Counted from the stretch's first letter, positions 49,987-58,535 are shown. The stretch: 64,000 bases of DNA from Methylosinus sp. Sm6 (GCF_019802345.1 NZ_JAINDZ010000005.1:120604-184603); one strand, 5' to 3'. Numbers and translations: made by a program. The notes: generated from the sequence alone by a model not told the origin.

Positions 49987-50412
49987 ATGAGACAGCAAAT
50001 TTCAGTCGTTACTCTCGGCGTCGCCGATCTCGATCGGTCGCGGCGGTTTTATCGCGACGGCTTCGGATGGTCGCCCGTGTTCGAGAATGAGGAGATCGTC
50101 TTCTATCAGATGAACGGCTTCGTTCTGGGACTGTTTCGAACCGCGGCCCTGGAGGCCGATATGAATCGCGCCGGCCTTTCGCATCCTGCGGCTTTCGCTC
50201 TCGCTCACAATGTCTCGGCGCGGGACGATGTCGCGCCCTTGATGGAGCGGCTTGCGAAAGCCGGCGGCTCCGTCATTCGTGCCGCGGACGAGCCTCCCCA
50301 CGGCGGCTTGCGCGGCTATGTCGCCGATCCCGACGACCATGCATGGGAAATCGCCTGGAACCCGGCCTGGCCGATCGACGAGCATGGACATGTGACCTTC
50401 GCTGTCTCATGA
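49987..50412 (+). CDS. VOC family protein (glyoxalase-like)
   Basis: 141 residues: QISVVTLGVADLDRSRRFYR, DGFGWSPVFENEEIVFYQMN, and the C-terminal GGLRGYVADPDDHAWEIAWN. The vicinal-oxygen-chelate fold is clear; of the metal ligands, the terminal glutamate (WEIAWN) is present, but the N-terminal His is replaced (VVTLGV), so it may be a non-catalytic or binding variant. The stop overlaps an ATG in the frame of the GNAT gene. Confidence 0.88.
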   Translation: MRQQISVVTLGVADLDRSRRFYRDGFGWSPVFENEEIVFYQMNGFVLGLFRTAALEADMNRAGLSHPAAFALAHNVSARDDVAPLMERLAKAGGSVIRAADEPPHGGLRGYVADPDDHAWEIAWNPAWPIDEHGHVTFAVS

Positions 50413-50459
50413 CGTGCCTCGGCCGAGCCGAGGGAATCGAAGAGCCTGAAGGAATCCTC

Positions 50460-50978
50460 TTGTCTATCGTCATAAGGCGGCTCGGCCGCGCCGACGCCGT
50501 CTCGTTCCACGCGCTGCGCCTCGAAGGCTTCCGCCTGCACGAGCGCGAGTTCCGTTTCGCGCCGGAGGACGAGGCCGGCCTCTCGCTCGAGGATGTCGCG
50601 GCGCGTCTCGCGCGCGACGCCGTGTTCGGCGCCTGCGACGGCGATGCGCTGGTCGGCGTCGCCGGCCTCGCCTTCTCCGGCGGCGCGAAGACGCGGCACA
50701 AGGCGCTGCTCTGGGGCATGTATCTGCGCGCCGCCTATCGCGGCGCCGGCGTCGCCGATCGCCTCATGTCCGCGTTGATGGACGAAGCGCGCGGACGCGC
50801 CGAGATGGTGACCTTGACCGTGATCCACGGCAATGCGCGCGCGACGCGCTTCTACGAGCGATGGGGTTTCGTCGCTTATGGCGTCGAGCCGCGCGCGGTG
50901 CGGACGTCGGGAGGCGACTATCTCGACGAGGCGATGATGGCGCTGCGTCTCGACGCAAATCCCACGCCCTCATCCTGA
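50460..50978 (+). CDS. GNAT family N-acetyltransferase
   Basis: 172 residues from TTG 50460, chosen because GAAGGA lies 6 bases upstream and the first GNAT strand (SIVIRRLGRADA) begins at once; ATG 50409, overlapping the VOC stop, would add 17 residues. Acetyl-CoA site: YLRAAYRGAGVADRLM (R/Q-x-x-G-x-G/A), then VIHGNARATRFYERWGFVAY. The stop codon and the last residues (NPTPSS) lie in the palindromic repeat that begins at 50967. Confidence 0.88.
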   Translation: MSIVIRRLGRADAVSFHALRLEGFRLHEREFRFAPEDEAGLSLEDVAARLARDAVFGACDGDALVGVAGLAFSGGAKTRHKALLWGMYLRAAYRGAGVADRLMSALMDEARGRAEMVTLTVIHGNARATRFYERWGFVAYGVEPRAVRTSGGDYLDEAMMALRLDANPTPSS

Positions 50979-51072
50979 GGAGCGCCCGCAGGGCGCGTCT
51001 CGAAGGATGTTCCAGAGCGCGCGCGGCGGCCACCCTTCGAGACGCCCGCCGCGCGGGCTCCTCAGGGCGAGG
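50967..51072. repeat. Second copy of the large palindromic element
   Basis: Left arm 50967-51009 (CCCTCATCCTGAGGAGCG ... TCTCGAAGGATG), right arm 51031-51072, about 21-base loop. It lies between the convergent GNAT and radC genes, covers the GNAT stop (50976-50978) and ends 25 bases before the radC stop. Confidence 0.9.
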
Positions 51073-51096
51073 CGATTGGTCGTGGCGCCGAGGCTT

Positions 51097-51822
51097 TCAA
51101 ATCAGCTTCTGCCCCTTGAGGCTGGAATGGCCGTTGCGGCCGACGATCAGATGATCATGCACCGCTATGCCGAAAGGCTGGGCGATGGCGATGATGTCGA
51201 GCGTCATGCGCACATCGGCGGTCGAGGGCGTCGGATCGCCGGAAGGGTGGTTGTGCGCGAGGATCAGCGCCGTGGAGCCGAGCTCCAGCGCGCGGCGCAC
51301 CACCTCGCGCGGATAGACCGGCGTATGGTCGACCGTGCCGACGCCCTGCACCTCGTCGGCGATCAGCGCATTGCGCTTGTCGAGGAACAGGATGCGGAAT
51401 TCTTCGCGCTCGGCGTAGGCCATGGCCGTTCGACAATAGTCCAGCACATCCATGAAAGAGGAGAGCGCCGGCCGCTTCTGCAGGGTTCCGCGCGCGAGGC
51501 GCCGCGCCGCCGCCTCGACGAGCTTGATCTCGCAGATTGCCGCCTCGCCGAGCCCCTCGATCTCGCGCAGCCGCTCGGGCCGCGCCGCCGCCACCTCGGA
51601 AAAAGAGCCGAAGCGGGCGATCAGCGCCTTGGCGAGCGGCTTGACGTCGCGTCGCGCTATGGCCCGGAACAGCACGAGCTCCAGCAGCTCGTAGTCGGCG
51701 AGCGCCGTCTCGCCGGCCTCGAGGAAGCGCTCGCGCAGCCGCTGCCGGTGCCCGTGGAAATGGGGAGCCTCTTCGCGCAGGCCGGCCGCCGCTTTGGCCT
51801 TTGGCGCGCCGGGCTCGGTCAT
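51097..51822 (-). CDS. radC: RadC family protein (JAB/MPN domain)
   Basis: 241 residues from ATG 51822. N-terminal helix-hairpin-helix region ([20 protein letters not shown]) and C-terminal JAB domain with [31 protein letters not shown] and VHDHLIVG, i.e. the HNHPSGD zinc motif and downstream Asp. Despite its name the family is not proven to act in DNA repair. Overlaps the map gene by four bases. Confidence 0.93.
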   Translation of the reverse strand: MTEPGAPKAKAAAGLREEAPHFHGHRQRLRERFLEAGETALADYELLELVLFRAIARRDVKPLAKALIARFGSFSEVAAARPERLREIEGLGEAAICEIKLVEAAARRLARGTLQKRPALSSFMDVLDYCRTAMAYAEREEFRILFLDKRNALIADEVQGVGTVDHTPVYPREVVRRALELGSTALILAHNHPSGDPTPSTADVRMTLDIIAIAQPFGIAVHDHLIVGRNGHSSLKGQKLI

Positions 51823-52655
51823 GACGCGCTGGCGGACGCCGTCGGATTGTCGAGCCCCGCGGGCGAGGCGGTGAAGATTTCGACGCCGGTCTCGGTGACG
51901 CCGAGCGAATGCTCGAATTGCGCCGACAGCGAGCGGTCGCGAGTGACGGCGGTCCAGCCGTCGGCGAGGATCTTCACCTGCGGGCGGCCGAGATTGATCA
52001 TCGGCTCGATGGTGAAGAACATGCCCGGACGCAGCTCCACGCCCTGGCCGGCGACGCCATAATGCAGGATGTTGGGCTCGTCGTGGAACAGCCGGCCGAG
52101 CCCATGGCCGCAGAAGTCGCGCACCACCGAGCAGCGCTCGGCCTCGGCGAAGCGCTGGATGGCGGCGCCGATGTCGCCAGTCGTGGCGCCGGGCTTCACC
52201 GCGGCGACGCCGCGCATCAGGCATTCATAAGTGACGTCGATGAGGCGCTGGGCCCGGCGCGGAATTTCGCCGACCGCGAACATGCGGCTCGAATCGCCGT
52301 GCCATCCGTCGATGATGAAGGTGACGTCGACATTGACGATGTCCCCCTCGCGCAAGGGCTTGTCGTCGGGCAGGCCGTGGCAGACGACGTGATTGATCGA
52401 GGTGCAGATCGACTTGCGAAAGCCGCGATAATCCAAGGGGGCAGGATAGGCGCCGTGGGCGATGGCGAAATCGAAGACGAGATCGTCGAGCGCCTTGGTG
52501 GCGACGCCCGGGCGCACATGCGGCGCGAGCATGTCGAGCGCCTCGGCGGCGAATTTGCCGACGCGCCGCATGCCCTCGAAATCCTCGGGTCCATGGAGCT
52601 TGATCTGGCCGCTCCGCCGTCCGGAGCCCGCGAGCCGCGACTCGACGAAGGTCAT
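51819..52655 (-). CDS. map: Methionine aminopeptidase, type I
   Basis: 278 residues. Removes the initiator methionine. The five metal ligands are in context: [14 protein letters not shown] (two Asp), [13 protein letters not shown] (His), FFTIEPMIN (Glu) and [11 protein letters not shown] (Glu). The substrate histidine is in [13 protein letters not shown]. Standard type Ia length. Translationally coupled to radC through the ATGA overlap. Confidence 0.96.
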   Translation of the reverse strand: MTFVESRLAGSGRRSGQIKLHGPEDFEGMRRVGKFAAEALDMLAPHVRPGVATKALDDLVFDFAIAHGAYPAPLDYRGFRKSICTSINHVVCHGLPDDKPLREGDIVNVDVTFIIDGWHGDSSRMFAVGEIPRRAQRLIDVTYECLMRGVAAVKPGATTGDIGAAIQRFAEAERCSVVRDFCGHGLGRLFHDEPNILHYGVAGQGVELRPGMFFTIEPMINLGRPQVKILADGWTAVTRDRSLSAQFEHSLGVTETGVEIFTASPAGLDNPTASASAS

Positions 52656-52895
52656 GAATGTCTCTCTGCTTGGCGGTTTCAGGTCGACGTTGCTTATAAG
52701 TTAAGCTGCTGACGGCGCAAAGCAAGAAGCTTTCGCGCTTCGCCCGCCGGCGAGCGGCCGACATCCCCCTGTCATGAGCTTGACTTAGTGCCGCGTGGCC
52801 GAGCTTCGGCTGCAATCGCGGCCGTGCGTCGGCGCTCGCGTTCTGGGGCCCCGGATCGCCGCCCGAGCGGCGCTCCGGCGCAGGGGGAAATATCG

Positions 52896-54005
52896 ATGCA
52901 AGTCAAACATATTGCGATGACGCTCGCGGCGGCTCTGCTCGCCGCCGCTCCGGCGACGGCCGCCGAGACGGCCGCAACGCCGCCCGCCGGCAATCCGGGC
53001 AAGACCACGCTCGCCGTGTTCGGCGACTGGCCCTACAACGACAATCTGCTCGGCCGCGCCAATCTGCTGCTCCACTCGGTGAACGCCACTCCCAGCGTGA
53101 AGCTCGTGCTGCATGTCGGCGACATTCATGCAGGCGCCCAGCCCTGCACCAGCGCCGGCATTCTGCCGCCGATCCAGACGTCGAATCCCGGCTGGAACCA
53201 GCAGATCTACGCCCTGTTCCAGCGGTTCAAGGCGTCGGTCGTCTACACGCCGGGCGACAATGAGTGGACCGATTGCTACAAGCCGAAGGGAGGCGCCGCC
53301 GGCCAGCCGCTCAAGGAACTCGACAGCCTTCGCACCCTGTTCTTCGCACGTCCGGGACATACGCTCGGCCTCACCGACAGATATGTCTACAGCCAGGCGC
53401 TGTTTGCCGCGGCCGCCTATCCGACCGACGCCCACTATGTCGAGAACATGATGTGGGAGGACGCGAAAACCGTGTTCGCCACCGTCAACATGCCCGGCTC
53501 GAACAATGACGGCCTCCCCTGGGGCGTCTTCGAGAACAAGGCGGCGCGCGAGGCCGAGGCGGCGGCCCGCACCGGGGCGGCCATTCGCTGGATTCATGAC
53601 GCTTTCGAGCTCGCGGCCGAGCACCGCGCGTTCGGCGTGGTGATCGCCCTGCAGGCGGATATGTGGGATCACTTCGCCGCCGCGCCCGGCGGCGACGGTC
53701 TCGACCGCTACACGACCTTCGTCAAGGAGCTCGCGCGGATGACCCTGCATTTCCGCAAGCCCGTGCTGCTGATCAATGGCGACTCCCATGTCTACGGCTC
53801 GGACCAGCCGCTCGCCGACCCCAACAGCGAGACCGGCAAGATCCACAACACGGTCGCCGTGCCCAATCTGACCCGCATCACGGTTCAGGGCGCGACCAGC
53901 AAGCCGGCGGAATGGGTGAAGCTGACGGTCGACCCCGCCGACCCCAAGCTGTTCAGCTGGGTGAATGTGCCTTACTGCATCGACCCGGAAGGGGCCTGCA
54001 AATAA
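52896..54005 (+). CDS. Exported metallophosphoesterase-like protein
   Basis: 369 residues from ATG 52896 (AGGGGGAAA upstream). Signal peptide cut near ATAAETAA. Calcineurin-like fragments: TLAVFGDWPYND, LVLHVGDIHAG, VYTPGDNEWTDC and LLINGDSHVYGSDQPL, which supply GD, GDxxH, GDNE and GDSH-type metal ligands. Periplasmic or extracellular phosphoesterase; substrate unknown. Single gene with a long 5' space of 240 bases that shows nothing recognisable. Confidence 0.85.
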   Translation: MQVKHIAMTLAAALLAAAPATAAETAATPPAGNPGKTTLAVFGDWPYNDNLLGRANLLLHSVNATPSVKLVLHVGDIHAGAQPCTSAGILPPIQTSNPGWNQQIYALFQRFKASVVYTPGDNEWTDCYKPKGGAAGQPLKELDSLRTLFFARPGHTLGLTDRYVYSQALFAAAAYPTDAHYVENMMWEDAKTVFATVNMPGSNNDGLPWGVFENKAAREAEAAARTGAAIRWIHDAFELAAEHRAFGVVIALQADMWDHFAAAPGGDGLDRYTTFVKELARMTLHFRKPVLLINGDSHVYGSDQPLADPNSETGKIHNTVAVPNLTRITVQGATSKPAEWVKLTVDPADPKLFSWVNVPYCIDPEGACK

Positions 54006-54063
54006 ACGCGCAAATCTAAAGCGCTTCAAATCGCGGGCGCGCCCCTCGAGGCGCGCCCCTCTT

Positions 54064-55692
54064 TCACGTGGTCGCGGCCGGGCGGAAGGACTCGGCGCGG
54101 GCGCGCCGCCATGCGGCGGAAAAGCGCGCATCGATCTCGCCGGCGAGAAACGAGCCGGGCGCGGGCGCCGGATGGAGATCGGCGAAGCTCGCGGTCTCCT
54201 GGGCCGAGACGCGCCGGCAGAAATGTTCCGGCTCGAAGCCGTTCGGATGGTCGAGCCCCGCGGCGGCGGCGAGTTCGGCGAGCGCGATCATCGTCGCGCG
54301 ATGGAAATTGCGCACGCGCTCGGCCTTGTCGGCGACGACGAGGGCGCGGCCGCGGCTCTTGTCCTGCGTCGCGACGCCGGTCGGACAGCGGTCCGTGTGG
54401 CAGGACTGCGACTGGATGCAGCCGAGCGCGAACATGAAGCCGCGCCCGCTGTTGCACCAATCGGCGCCGAGCGCCAGCGCCCGCGCCATGTCGAAGGCGG
54501 TGACGATCTGCCCGGCGGCGCCGATGCGGATGCTGTCGCGCAGGCCGACGCCGATCAGCGCATGATGCGCGAAGACGAGGCCCTCGCGCATCGGCATGCC
54601 GACATGATCCATGAACTCCATCGGCGCGGAGCCGGTGCCGCCCTCCTTGCCGTCGACGACGATGAAATCGGGCGCGAGCTTAGTCTCGACCATCGCCTTG
54701 CAGATGGCGAGAAATTCCGCAGGCTGGCCGAGGCAGAGCTTGAAGCCGACCGGCTTGCCGCCCGAAAGCGCGCGCAGCCGCTCCAGAAATTGCAGCAGCT
54801 CGATCGGCGTCGAGAACGCCGAATGCGTCGCCGGCGACACGCAATCCTCGCCCTGCGGCACGCCGCGAATGCGCGCGATCTCCGCCGTGACCTTGGCGCC
54901 CGGCAGTACGCCGCCATGGCCGGGCTTGGCGCCCTGGCTCAGCTTCACCTCGATCATCCTGATCTGCTCGTCGGCGGCGACCGCGGCGAATTTTTCCGGA
55001 TCGAACGCGCCTTTTTCGGTGCGGCAGCCGAAATAGCCGGAGGCGATCTGCCAGACGATGTCGCCGCCCTGCCGGTGATAGGGGCTGAAGCCGCCTTCGC
55101 CCGTATCCTGCGCGAAGCCGCCCTTGCGCGCGCCGAGATTGAGCGCCGCGACCGCGTTGGCGCCGAGCGCGCCGAAGCTCATCGCTGATATATTCAGGAG
55201 CGATATGTCATAGGGCCGCGCGCAGCGCGCCGCGCCGACGCGCGTGCGAAAATCCTCGCCCGACACCGGCCGCGCCGCGATCGAATGGCGCAGCCATTCA
55301 TAGCCTTCTTCATAGACGTCGATCTCGGCGCCGAACGGGCGCTTGTCGATAGCCATCTTGGCGCGCTGATAGACGATGGCGCGGCGGTCGCGGCTGAACG
55401 GACGGCCGTCGCGATTGCCCTCGAAAAAATATTGCCGCAGCTCGGGGCGGATGGTCTCGAACAGAAAGCGCAGATGGCCGCTGATCGGATAGGCGCGCAG
55501 AATGGCGTGCTCCGTCTGCAACAGATCGCGCAGCCCGAGCGCGCAGAGGGAGACGAAGACGAATGTGAGCGGCGTGAACGCGCTGCTCCATTCGCCGCGC
55601 GTCGCCGCCGCCGCGACGGCGAAGCCGACGACGCTGAGCGTGAGGATGACGAGGCGGGGCGTGAAGGGAAGGAGGAGGAGACGCCAGGACAT
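54064..55692 (-). CDS. FMN-binding glutamate synthase family protein, membrane-anchored
   Basis: 542 residues: two N-terminal membrane segments (LLLPFTPRLVILTLSVVGFA and PLTFVFVSLCALGL), then the GltB-like FMN barrel: NISAMSFGALGANAVAALNL, GEGGFSPYHRQGGDIVWQIA, IEVKLSQGAKPGHGGVLPG, FIVVDGKEGGTGSAPMEFMD and the iron-sulfur site C-x5-C-x4-C in GCIQSQSCHTDRCPTGVA. It lacks the glutaminase domain, so it is not true glutamate synthase; family members are FMN oxidoreductases of unclear substrate. No good ribosome site was seen at the chosen ATG. Confidence 0.9.
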   Translation of the reverse strand: MSWRLLLLPFTPRLVILTLSVVGFAVAAAATRGEWSSAFTPLTFVFVSLCALGLRDLLQTEHAILRAYPISGHLRFLFETIRPELRQYFFEGNRDGRPFSRDRRAIVYQRAKMAIDKRPFGAEIDVYEEGYEWLRHSIAARPVSGEDFRTRVGAARCARPYDISLLNISAMSFGALGANAVAALNLGARKGGFAQDTGEGGFSPYHRQGGDIVWQIASGYFGCRTEKGAFDPEKFAAVAADEQIRMIEVKLSQGAKPGHGGVLPGAKVTAEIARIRGVPQGEDCVSPATHSAFSTPIELLQFLERLRALSGGKPVGFKLCLGQPAEFLAICKAMVETKLAPDFIVVDGKEGGTGSAPMEFMDHVGMPMREGLVFAHHALIGVGLRDSIRIGAAGQIVTAFDMARALALGADWCNSGRGFMFALGCIQSQSCHTDRCPTGVATQDKSRGRALVVADKAERVRNFHRATMIALAELAAAAGLDHPNGFEPEHFCRRVSAQETASFADLHPAPAPGSFLAGEIDARFSAAWRRARAESFRPAATT

Positions 55693-55738
55693 GGAGAACG
55701 GTCTTTCACCAGTGACAGCGGAGCGCTCGGCGAACGAA

Positions 55739-55999
55739 TCAGACGCAGCCGCCGTCTTCGGCAATGGCGGCGGCGTCGCGCACGCTATGCAGGACGCGCG
55801 AGATCACGATCTCCGCTTCTGTCGGAAGATAATAGATCGCATAGCCTCCGCGGAACGCGACGCGGTTCGGTCGAAGGAAATTACACCTGCGCCCCTCGCC
55901 CTGAGGAGCCCGCGAAGCGAGCGTCTCGAAGGGCGGCCACGTCCGCCAAGTCGACCTCCGCTGGTCGGTCAGGCGGAGGTCGAGCAGTCGGCTGACAGC
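55739..55999 (-). pseudogene. Broken ParE/RelE toxin with palindrome in its middle
   Basis: The C-terminus GGYAIYYLPTEAEIVISRVL, HSVRDAAAI is the end of a ParE/RelE toxin, and RLLDLRLTDQ directly after parD is a plausible N-terminus. Between them lies the single-arm palindromic repeat (55892-55941), read in frame as meaningless sequence, in place of the expected 50 or so core residues. No ATG or GTG start is evident. A non-functional toxin next to an intact antitoxin is the simplest reading. Confidence 0.7.
55892..55941. repeat. Single arm of the large palindromic element inside parE
   Basis: CCCCTCGCCCTGAGGAGCCC followed by GCGAAGCGAGCGTCTCGAAG and GGCGGCCACG, matching the left arm of the element at 47273-47318. 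The right arm is absent. A separate 9-bp hairpin (CGACCTCCG/CGGAGGTCG) lies just beyond, at about 55952-55983. Confidence 0.8.
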
Positions 56000-56256
56000 C
56001 TCCTCCCGCGCGTGATGATCGCCTCGGCGTCGAATTCCTCGACGCGGCCCGCCGCGACATCCGCCAAGCCTTTGTCGATGTCGGACCTCAGCGCATCCAG
56101 TTCCTGAAGCTGCGTCGCCCGTTTCGCCGTCCAGTCGCGGAGCGCGGCGCGGACGACGTCGCTCGTGGAGGCATAGTCGCCGTTCTCGACCGCGGATTTG
56201 ATCGCCGCCGCCATATCGGGCGGCAGGGTGACGGTCAGTCGCTCGATGTCCGCCAT
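55969..56256 (-). CDS. ParD-like type II antitoxin
   Basis: 95 residues: ADIERLTVTLPPDMAAAIKS, then ENGDYASTSDVVRAALRDW, a ribbon-helix-helix, followed by LDALRSDIDKGLADVAAGRV. AAGGAG lies 6 bases before the ATG. The toxin gene that overlaps its end is broken. Its coding start and promoter are repeated at 56948-57000 in front of a second, frameshifted parD. Confidence 0.85.
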   Translation of the reverse strand: MADIERLTVTLPPDMAAAIKSAVENGDYASTSDVVRAALRDWTAKRATQLQELDALRSDIDKGLADVAAGRVEEFDAEAIITRGRRLSADCSTSA

Positions 56257-56502
56257 GTCGCTGGCTCCTTGTGCGGAGGTCGAAATATATCACACTCCGC
56301 CGAGTTTGCGACTTTAGGTCATTCCTCGCTGGTCATTCCTGCCGGCGACGGTGGAGCTCCGACCTTCCAGAGAGAGACGGCGGCAGTCTCGCCGCGCGCG
56401 CTCCCTTTTCCCGCTCTGCGCGCGCGAGTGGGAGAAAGACACGCGCTGTTGCCGCCGCCCCCCAATGTTGAAACTGGCGCAATTATCCATATTGTATCAT
56501 CG

Positions 56503-56754
56503 ATGCCGGAGGCTCGCCTCTTGCCCCGCACCATCATCAGCGTGAGCGACGCTGAAAAGGATTGGCTGATCCGCCTCGCCGAGGCGGAGCGTGTGCCCAT
56601 GACGGAGATCGTCCGCCGCGCCTTGGCGCTGTACCGTCAAAGCGGAGAGCGTCCGAGCTTCGACGAGCTGCTCGAGCGCAGCCGTGGACTCTGGCGGGAG
56701 GGAGACGGTCTCGCCTATCAGCGCCGACTCCGCGCTGACTGGGAGGAGAGGTGA
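56503..56754 (+). CDS. RHH antitoxin, VapB/CopG-like
   Basis: 83 residues from ATG 56503: RTIISVSDAEKDWLIRLAEA and ERVPMTEIVRRALALYRQSG form a ribbon-helix-helix; the tail SFDELLERSRGLWREGDGLA wraps the toxin in related pairs. The stop overlaps the GTG of a PIN toxin start (GTGA), the classic vapBC arrangement, but that toxin is truncated. Confidence 0.75.
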   Translation: MPEARLLPRTIISVSDAEKDWLIRLAEAERVPMTEIVRRALALYRQSGERPSFDELLERSRGLWREGDGLAYQRRLRADWEER

Positions 56755-56805
56755 CGAGCCTGCTTCTCGACTCGGTCATCGTCATCGACCATTTCTCGAG
56801 GCCTC
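56751..56805 (+). pseudogene. VapC (PIN) toxin, only the first residues remain
   Basis: GTG 56751 begins TSLLLDSVIVIDHFSRP, the first strand of a PIN domain with the catalytic aspartates (LLDSV, IDH). After about 17 residues the frame enters the reverse complement of the parD relic. No PIN core follows, so the toxin is dead. Confidence 0.7.
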
Positions 56806-56950
56806 GTCGCGCGCTCGGCCGCCCGATCGCGCACCTTGACGTGGACCACCTCGTTCGCGGTGGCGTAGTCTCCATCCTCGAGACCGTGGATTTGATCGCG
56901 GCGGCCATATCGGACGGCAGGATGACGGTCAGTCGCTCGCTGTCCGCCAT
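56790..56950 (-). pseudogene. Second parD antitoxin relic, frameshifted
   Basis: MADSERLTVILPSDMAAAIK from ATG 56950 parallels ParD at 56256. A frameshift follows; the other frame continues as VEDGDYATANEVV and VRDRAAERATR, matching VENGDYASTSDVV in the intact copy. The end is fused into the vapC stub at about 56800. Duplicate of the intact parD including its upstream promoter region. Confidence 0.75.
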
Positions 56951-57034
56951 GCCGAGGGCTCCTTGTGCGAGGTGACTATATATTACACTCCGCGGAGACG
57001 GGGACGAAGCTTGTGGCCCAGCGAAGCCAGGATC

Positions 57035-57430
57035 TCATGCGCCTCTTGCGAGTATACCCTCGACGCAGTCGACCAATTGCACGGCGATTTCGATCGCCTG
57101 CTCCGCCTCGGAAAGGCTCACACCGCCACCGTCGCCGATGGCGTAATCCGCCGTCGCTTTGAGATTGTAAGCGCGAGCCAGAAAGGTAGGAAAGCTCGGG
57201 TCGATGTTCGGATCATTCTTGGCGAGGCGGGCGAATTCGCTGCGCACGCCATTATGGCTCTTCGCTGTCTTGCTGGTTCGCTCGAATATGAGCGCTTGCG
57301 CCGCATGGAATGCGGCCAGATAGGCGGCGCGCCCGGCGGCCTCCGGCAGCTCGTTGGCCGCGACGATCCGCGCCTCCTTCAAAGCCTGCCGCGCCTTGGC
57401 GAGATAGGCGGACGTTTCCGGCTGCATCAC
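57035..57430 (-). CDS. HEPN domain protein (UPF0332 type)
   Basis: 131 residues, all helical: MQPETSAYLAKARQALKEA, AGRAAYLAAFHAAQALIFER, SKTAKSHNGVRSEFARLAKN and a C-terminal helix pair. This is the HEPN partner of an MNT nucleotidyltransferase whose stop overlaps its start (ATGA). The RX4-6H ribonuclease motif of toxic HepT proteins is not clearly present (R and H are seven residues apart in RTSKTAKSH), so RNase activity is uncertain. Confidence 0.88.
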   Translation of the reverse strand: MMQPETSAYLAKARQALKEARIVAANELPEAAGRAAYLAAFHAAQALIFERTSKTAKSHNGVRSEFARLAKNDPNIDPSFPTFLARAYNLKATADYAIGDGGGVSLSEAEQAIEIAVQLVDCVEGILARGA

Positions 57431-57750
57431 AGGTCGAGCCCCTCGCGCCGCACCTCATGCATCAGCGGCGTTCGGGCGTCATAGGCGGCGGCGGCGAAGG
57501 GAAGGGCGTTGATGACGGCCCCGGTGTCATAGAGGATGGCGGTCTCGATCTCTGCGAGCCGACCGCTCTCCGTCCAGAAGCTGTCGGGCTGCTCGAGGAA
57601 AACGGCGATGTCGTAATCCGAATCCGGCCGCGCGTCGCCGCGCGCCCGCGAGCCGAACAAGACGGCGCGCTTTAGCCGATCGCCGTAGAGAACGGCGAGT
57701 GCGGCGCGGAAGCGCGCGAGGATCGGGTCGGGAAGGGCTTGGATCGCCAT
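57427..57750 (-). CDS. MNT-type nucleotidyltransferase (MntA-like antitoxin)
   Basis: 107 residues from ATG 57750 (MAIQALPDPILARF). Catalytic motif LFGSRARGDARPDSDYDIAV fits GS-X10-D-x-D exactly, as in MntA antitoxins, which AMPylate a tyrosine of the HEPN toxin. The third carboxylate is probably in the later IETAILYDTG region. Upstream of, and overlapping, the HEPN gene; a complete two-gene module. Confidence 0.88.
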   Translation of the reverse strand: MAIQALPDPILARFRAALAVLYGDRLKRAVLFGSRARGDARPDSDYDIAVFLEQPDSFWTESGRLAEIETAILYDTGAVINALPFAAAAYDARTPLMHEVRREGLDL

Positions 57751-57859
57751 GGGTAGAGCTTCCATCTTCGAGTTCGAACTCACACGGAAATGTGTGTCGA
57801 GCATCCGACGTGGAGAAGACGGGTCCTCGTCATGGCTTCTCGATCATCAAAGTGGAGCG

Positions 57860-57958
57860 TCACAAACACTCCATCGTCACTCCGCAAATTTCGCACGTCA
57901 GCCTTGACCCATGCTGCACCAGTGAAAAATTCGCGCAGCTTTGACAAGCTGTTCCGAC
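57860..57958 (-). repeat. Diverged copy of the nrdJ 3' end (zinc-ribbon segment)
   Basis: These 99 bases, including the stop codon, align without gaps to 58536-58634 (the last 33 codons of nrdJ); I count about 67 identical bases. The same orientation and the same phase relative to the stop imply a common origin. The ImmA/IrrE peptidase core lies between the two copies. Confidence 0.75.
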
Positions 57959-58510
57959 ATGAACGATACGACAATCCTTCAGCCGCGTCATTCTATGATC
58001 GGCGTAATCTTCGGGAAAGTCGAATTTGAGGCACAAATCCGTCGTGCTCTTGCATGAGCGGGCTAGGTGGTCAGGTGCTATGAATTGCTCTGCGAACCAA
58101 TTCGCTTGGGGTTCAGCGCGCTCCTCTTCCGGCCATGCCCTTAGATGCATTGTTTCGTCATCAGAAAAAGCTTGGCGGAAGTAACCATGCAGAAAAATGT
58201 GGCCGAGTTCATGGGCCAGAATGAACCGCGACTTTGGCTCACCAAGCCGCGCGTCTTGCCAAATTTCGTGATGAACGTGGAGCGTCAATCGGGGTTTGTA
58301 GGACACCCAAGCGAGATCGGGCTCTTCGTGCTTAAAGATATCGAGATGAAGGACGCCCAACTTTCCGATCGTTCTCCCAACAAGGAATTCTACCTGCCTC
58401 GTAATATCGAATTTGGAATAAGCGTCGATCCCGAGCCACTGACGAAGCTTGTGAGCTTCGTCAGCGACTGTTTCGTAACGCCGATACCTAACTTTGCAAT
58501 CCGTCGCCAT
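57860..58510 (-). CDS. ImmA/IrrE-type metallopeptidase fused to an NrdJ-like zinc ribbon
   Basis: 216 residues from ATG 58510, 25 bases after the nrdJ stop. The peptidase core is FILAHELGHIFLHGYF (HExxH at about 100-104) with the following EEERAEPQANWFAEQFI helix carrying the third ligand. The last 32 residues, ACQSCANFSLVQHG then LTCEICGVTMECL, form a CxxC...CxxC ribbon that aligns gap-free to the NrdJ C-terminus (17 of 31 identical). ImmA/IrrE enzymes cleave phage or stress repressors; no repressor gene is adjacent. The codon use is less GC-rich than its neighbours, suggesting transfer. Confidence 0.85.
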   Translation of the reverse strand: MATDCKVRYRRYETVADEAHKLRQWLGIDAYSKFDITRQVEFLVGRTIGKLGVLHLDIFKHEEPDLAWVSYKPRLTLHVHHEIWQDARLGEPKSRFILAHELGHIFLHGYFRQAFSDDETMHLRAWPEEERAEPQANWFAEQFIAPDHLARSCKSTTDLCLKFDFPEDYADHRMTRLKDCRIVHVGTACQSCANFSLVQHGSRLTCEICGVTMECL

Positions 58511-58535
58511 AAAGGAAGGCCTCAACCCGATCTTC

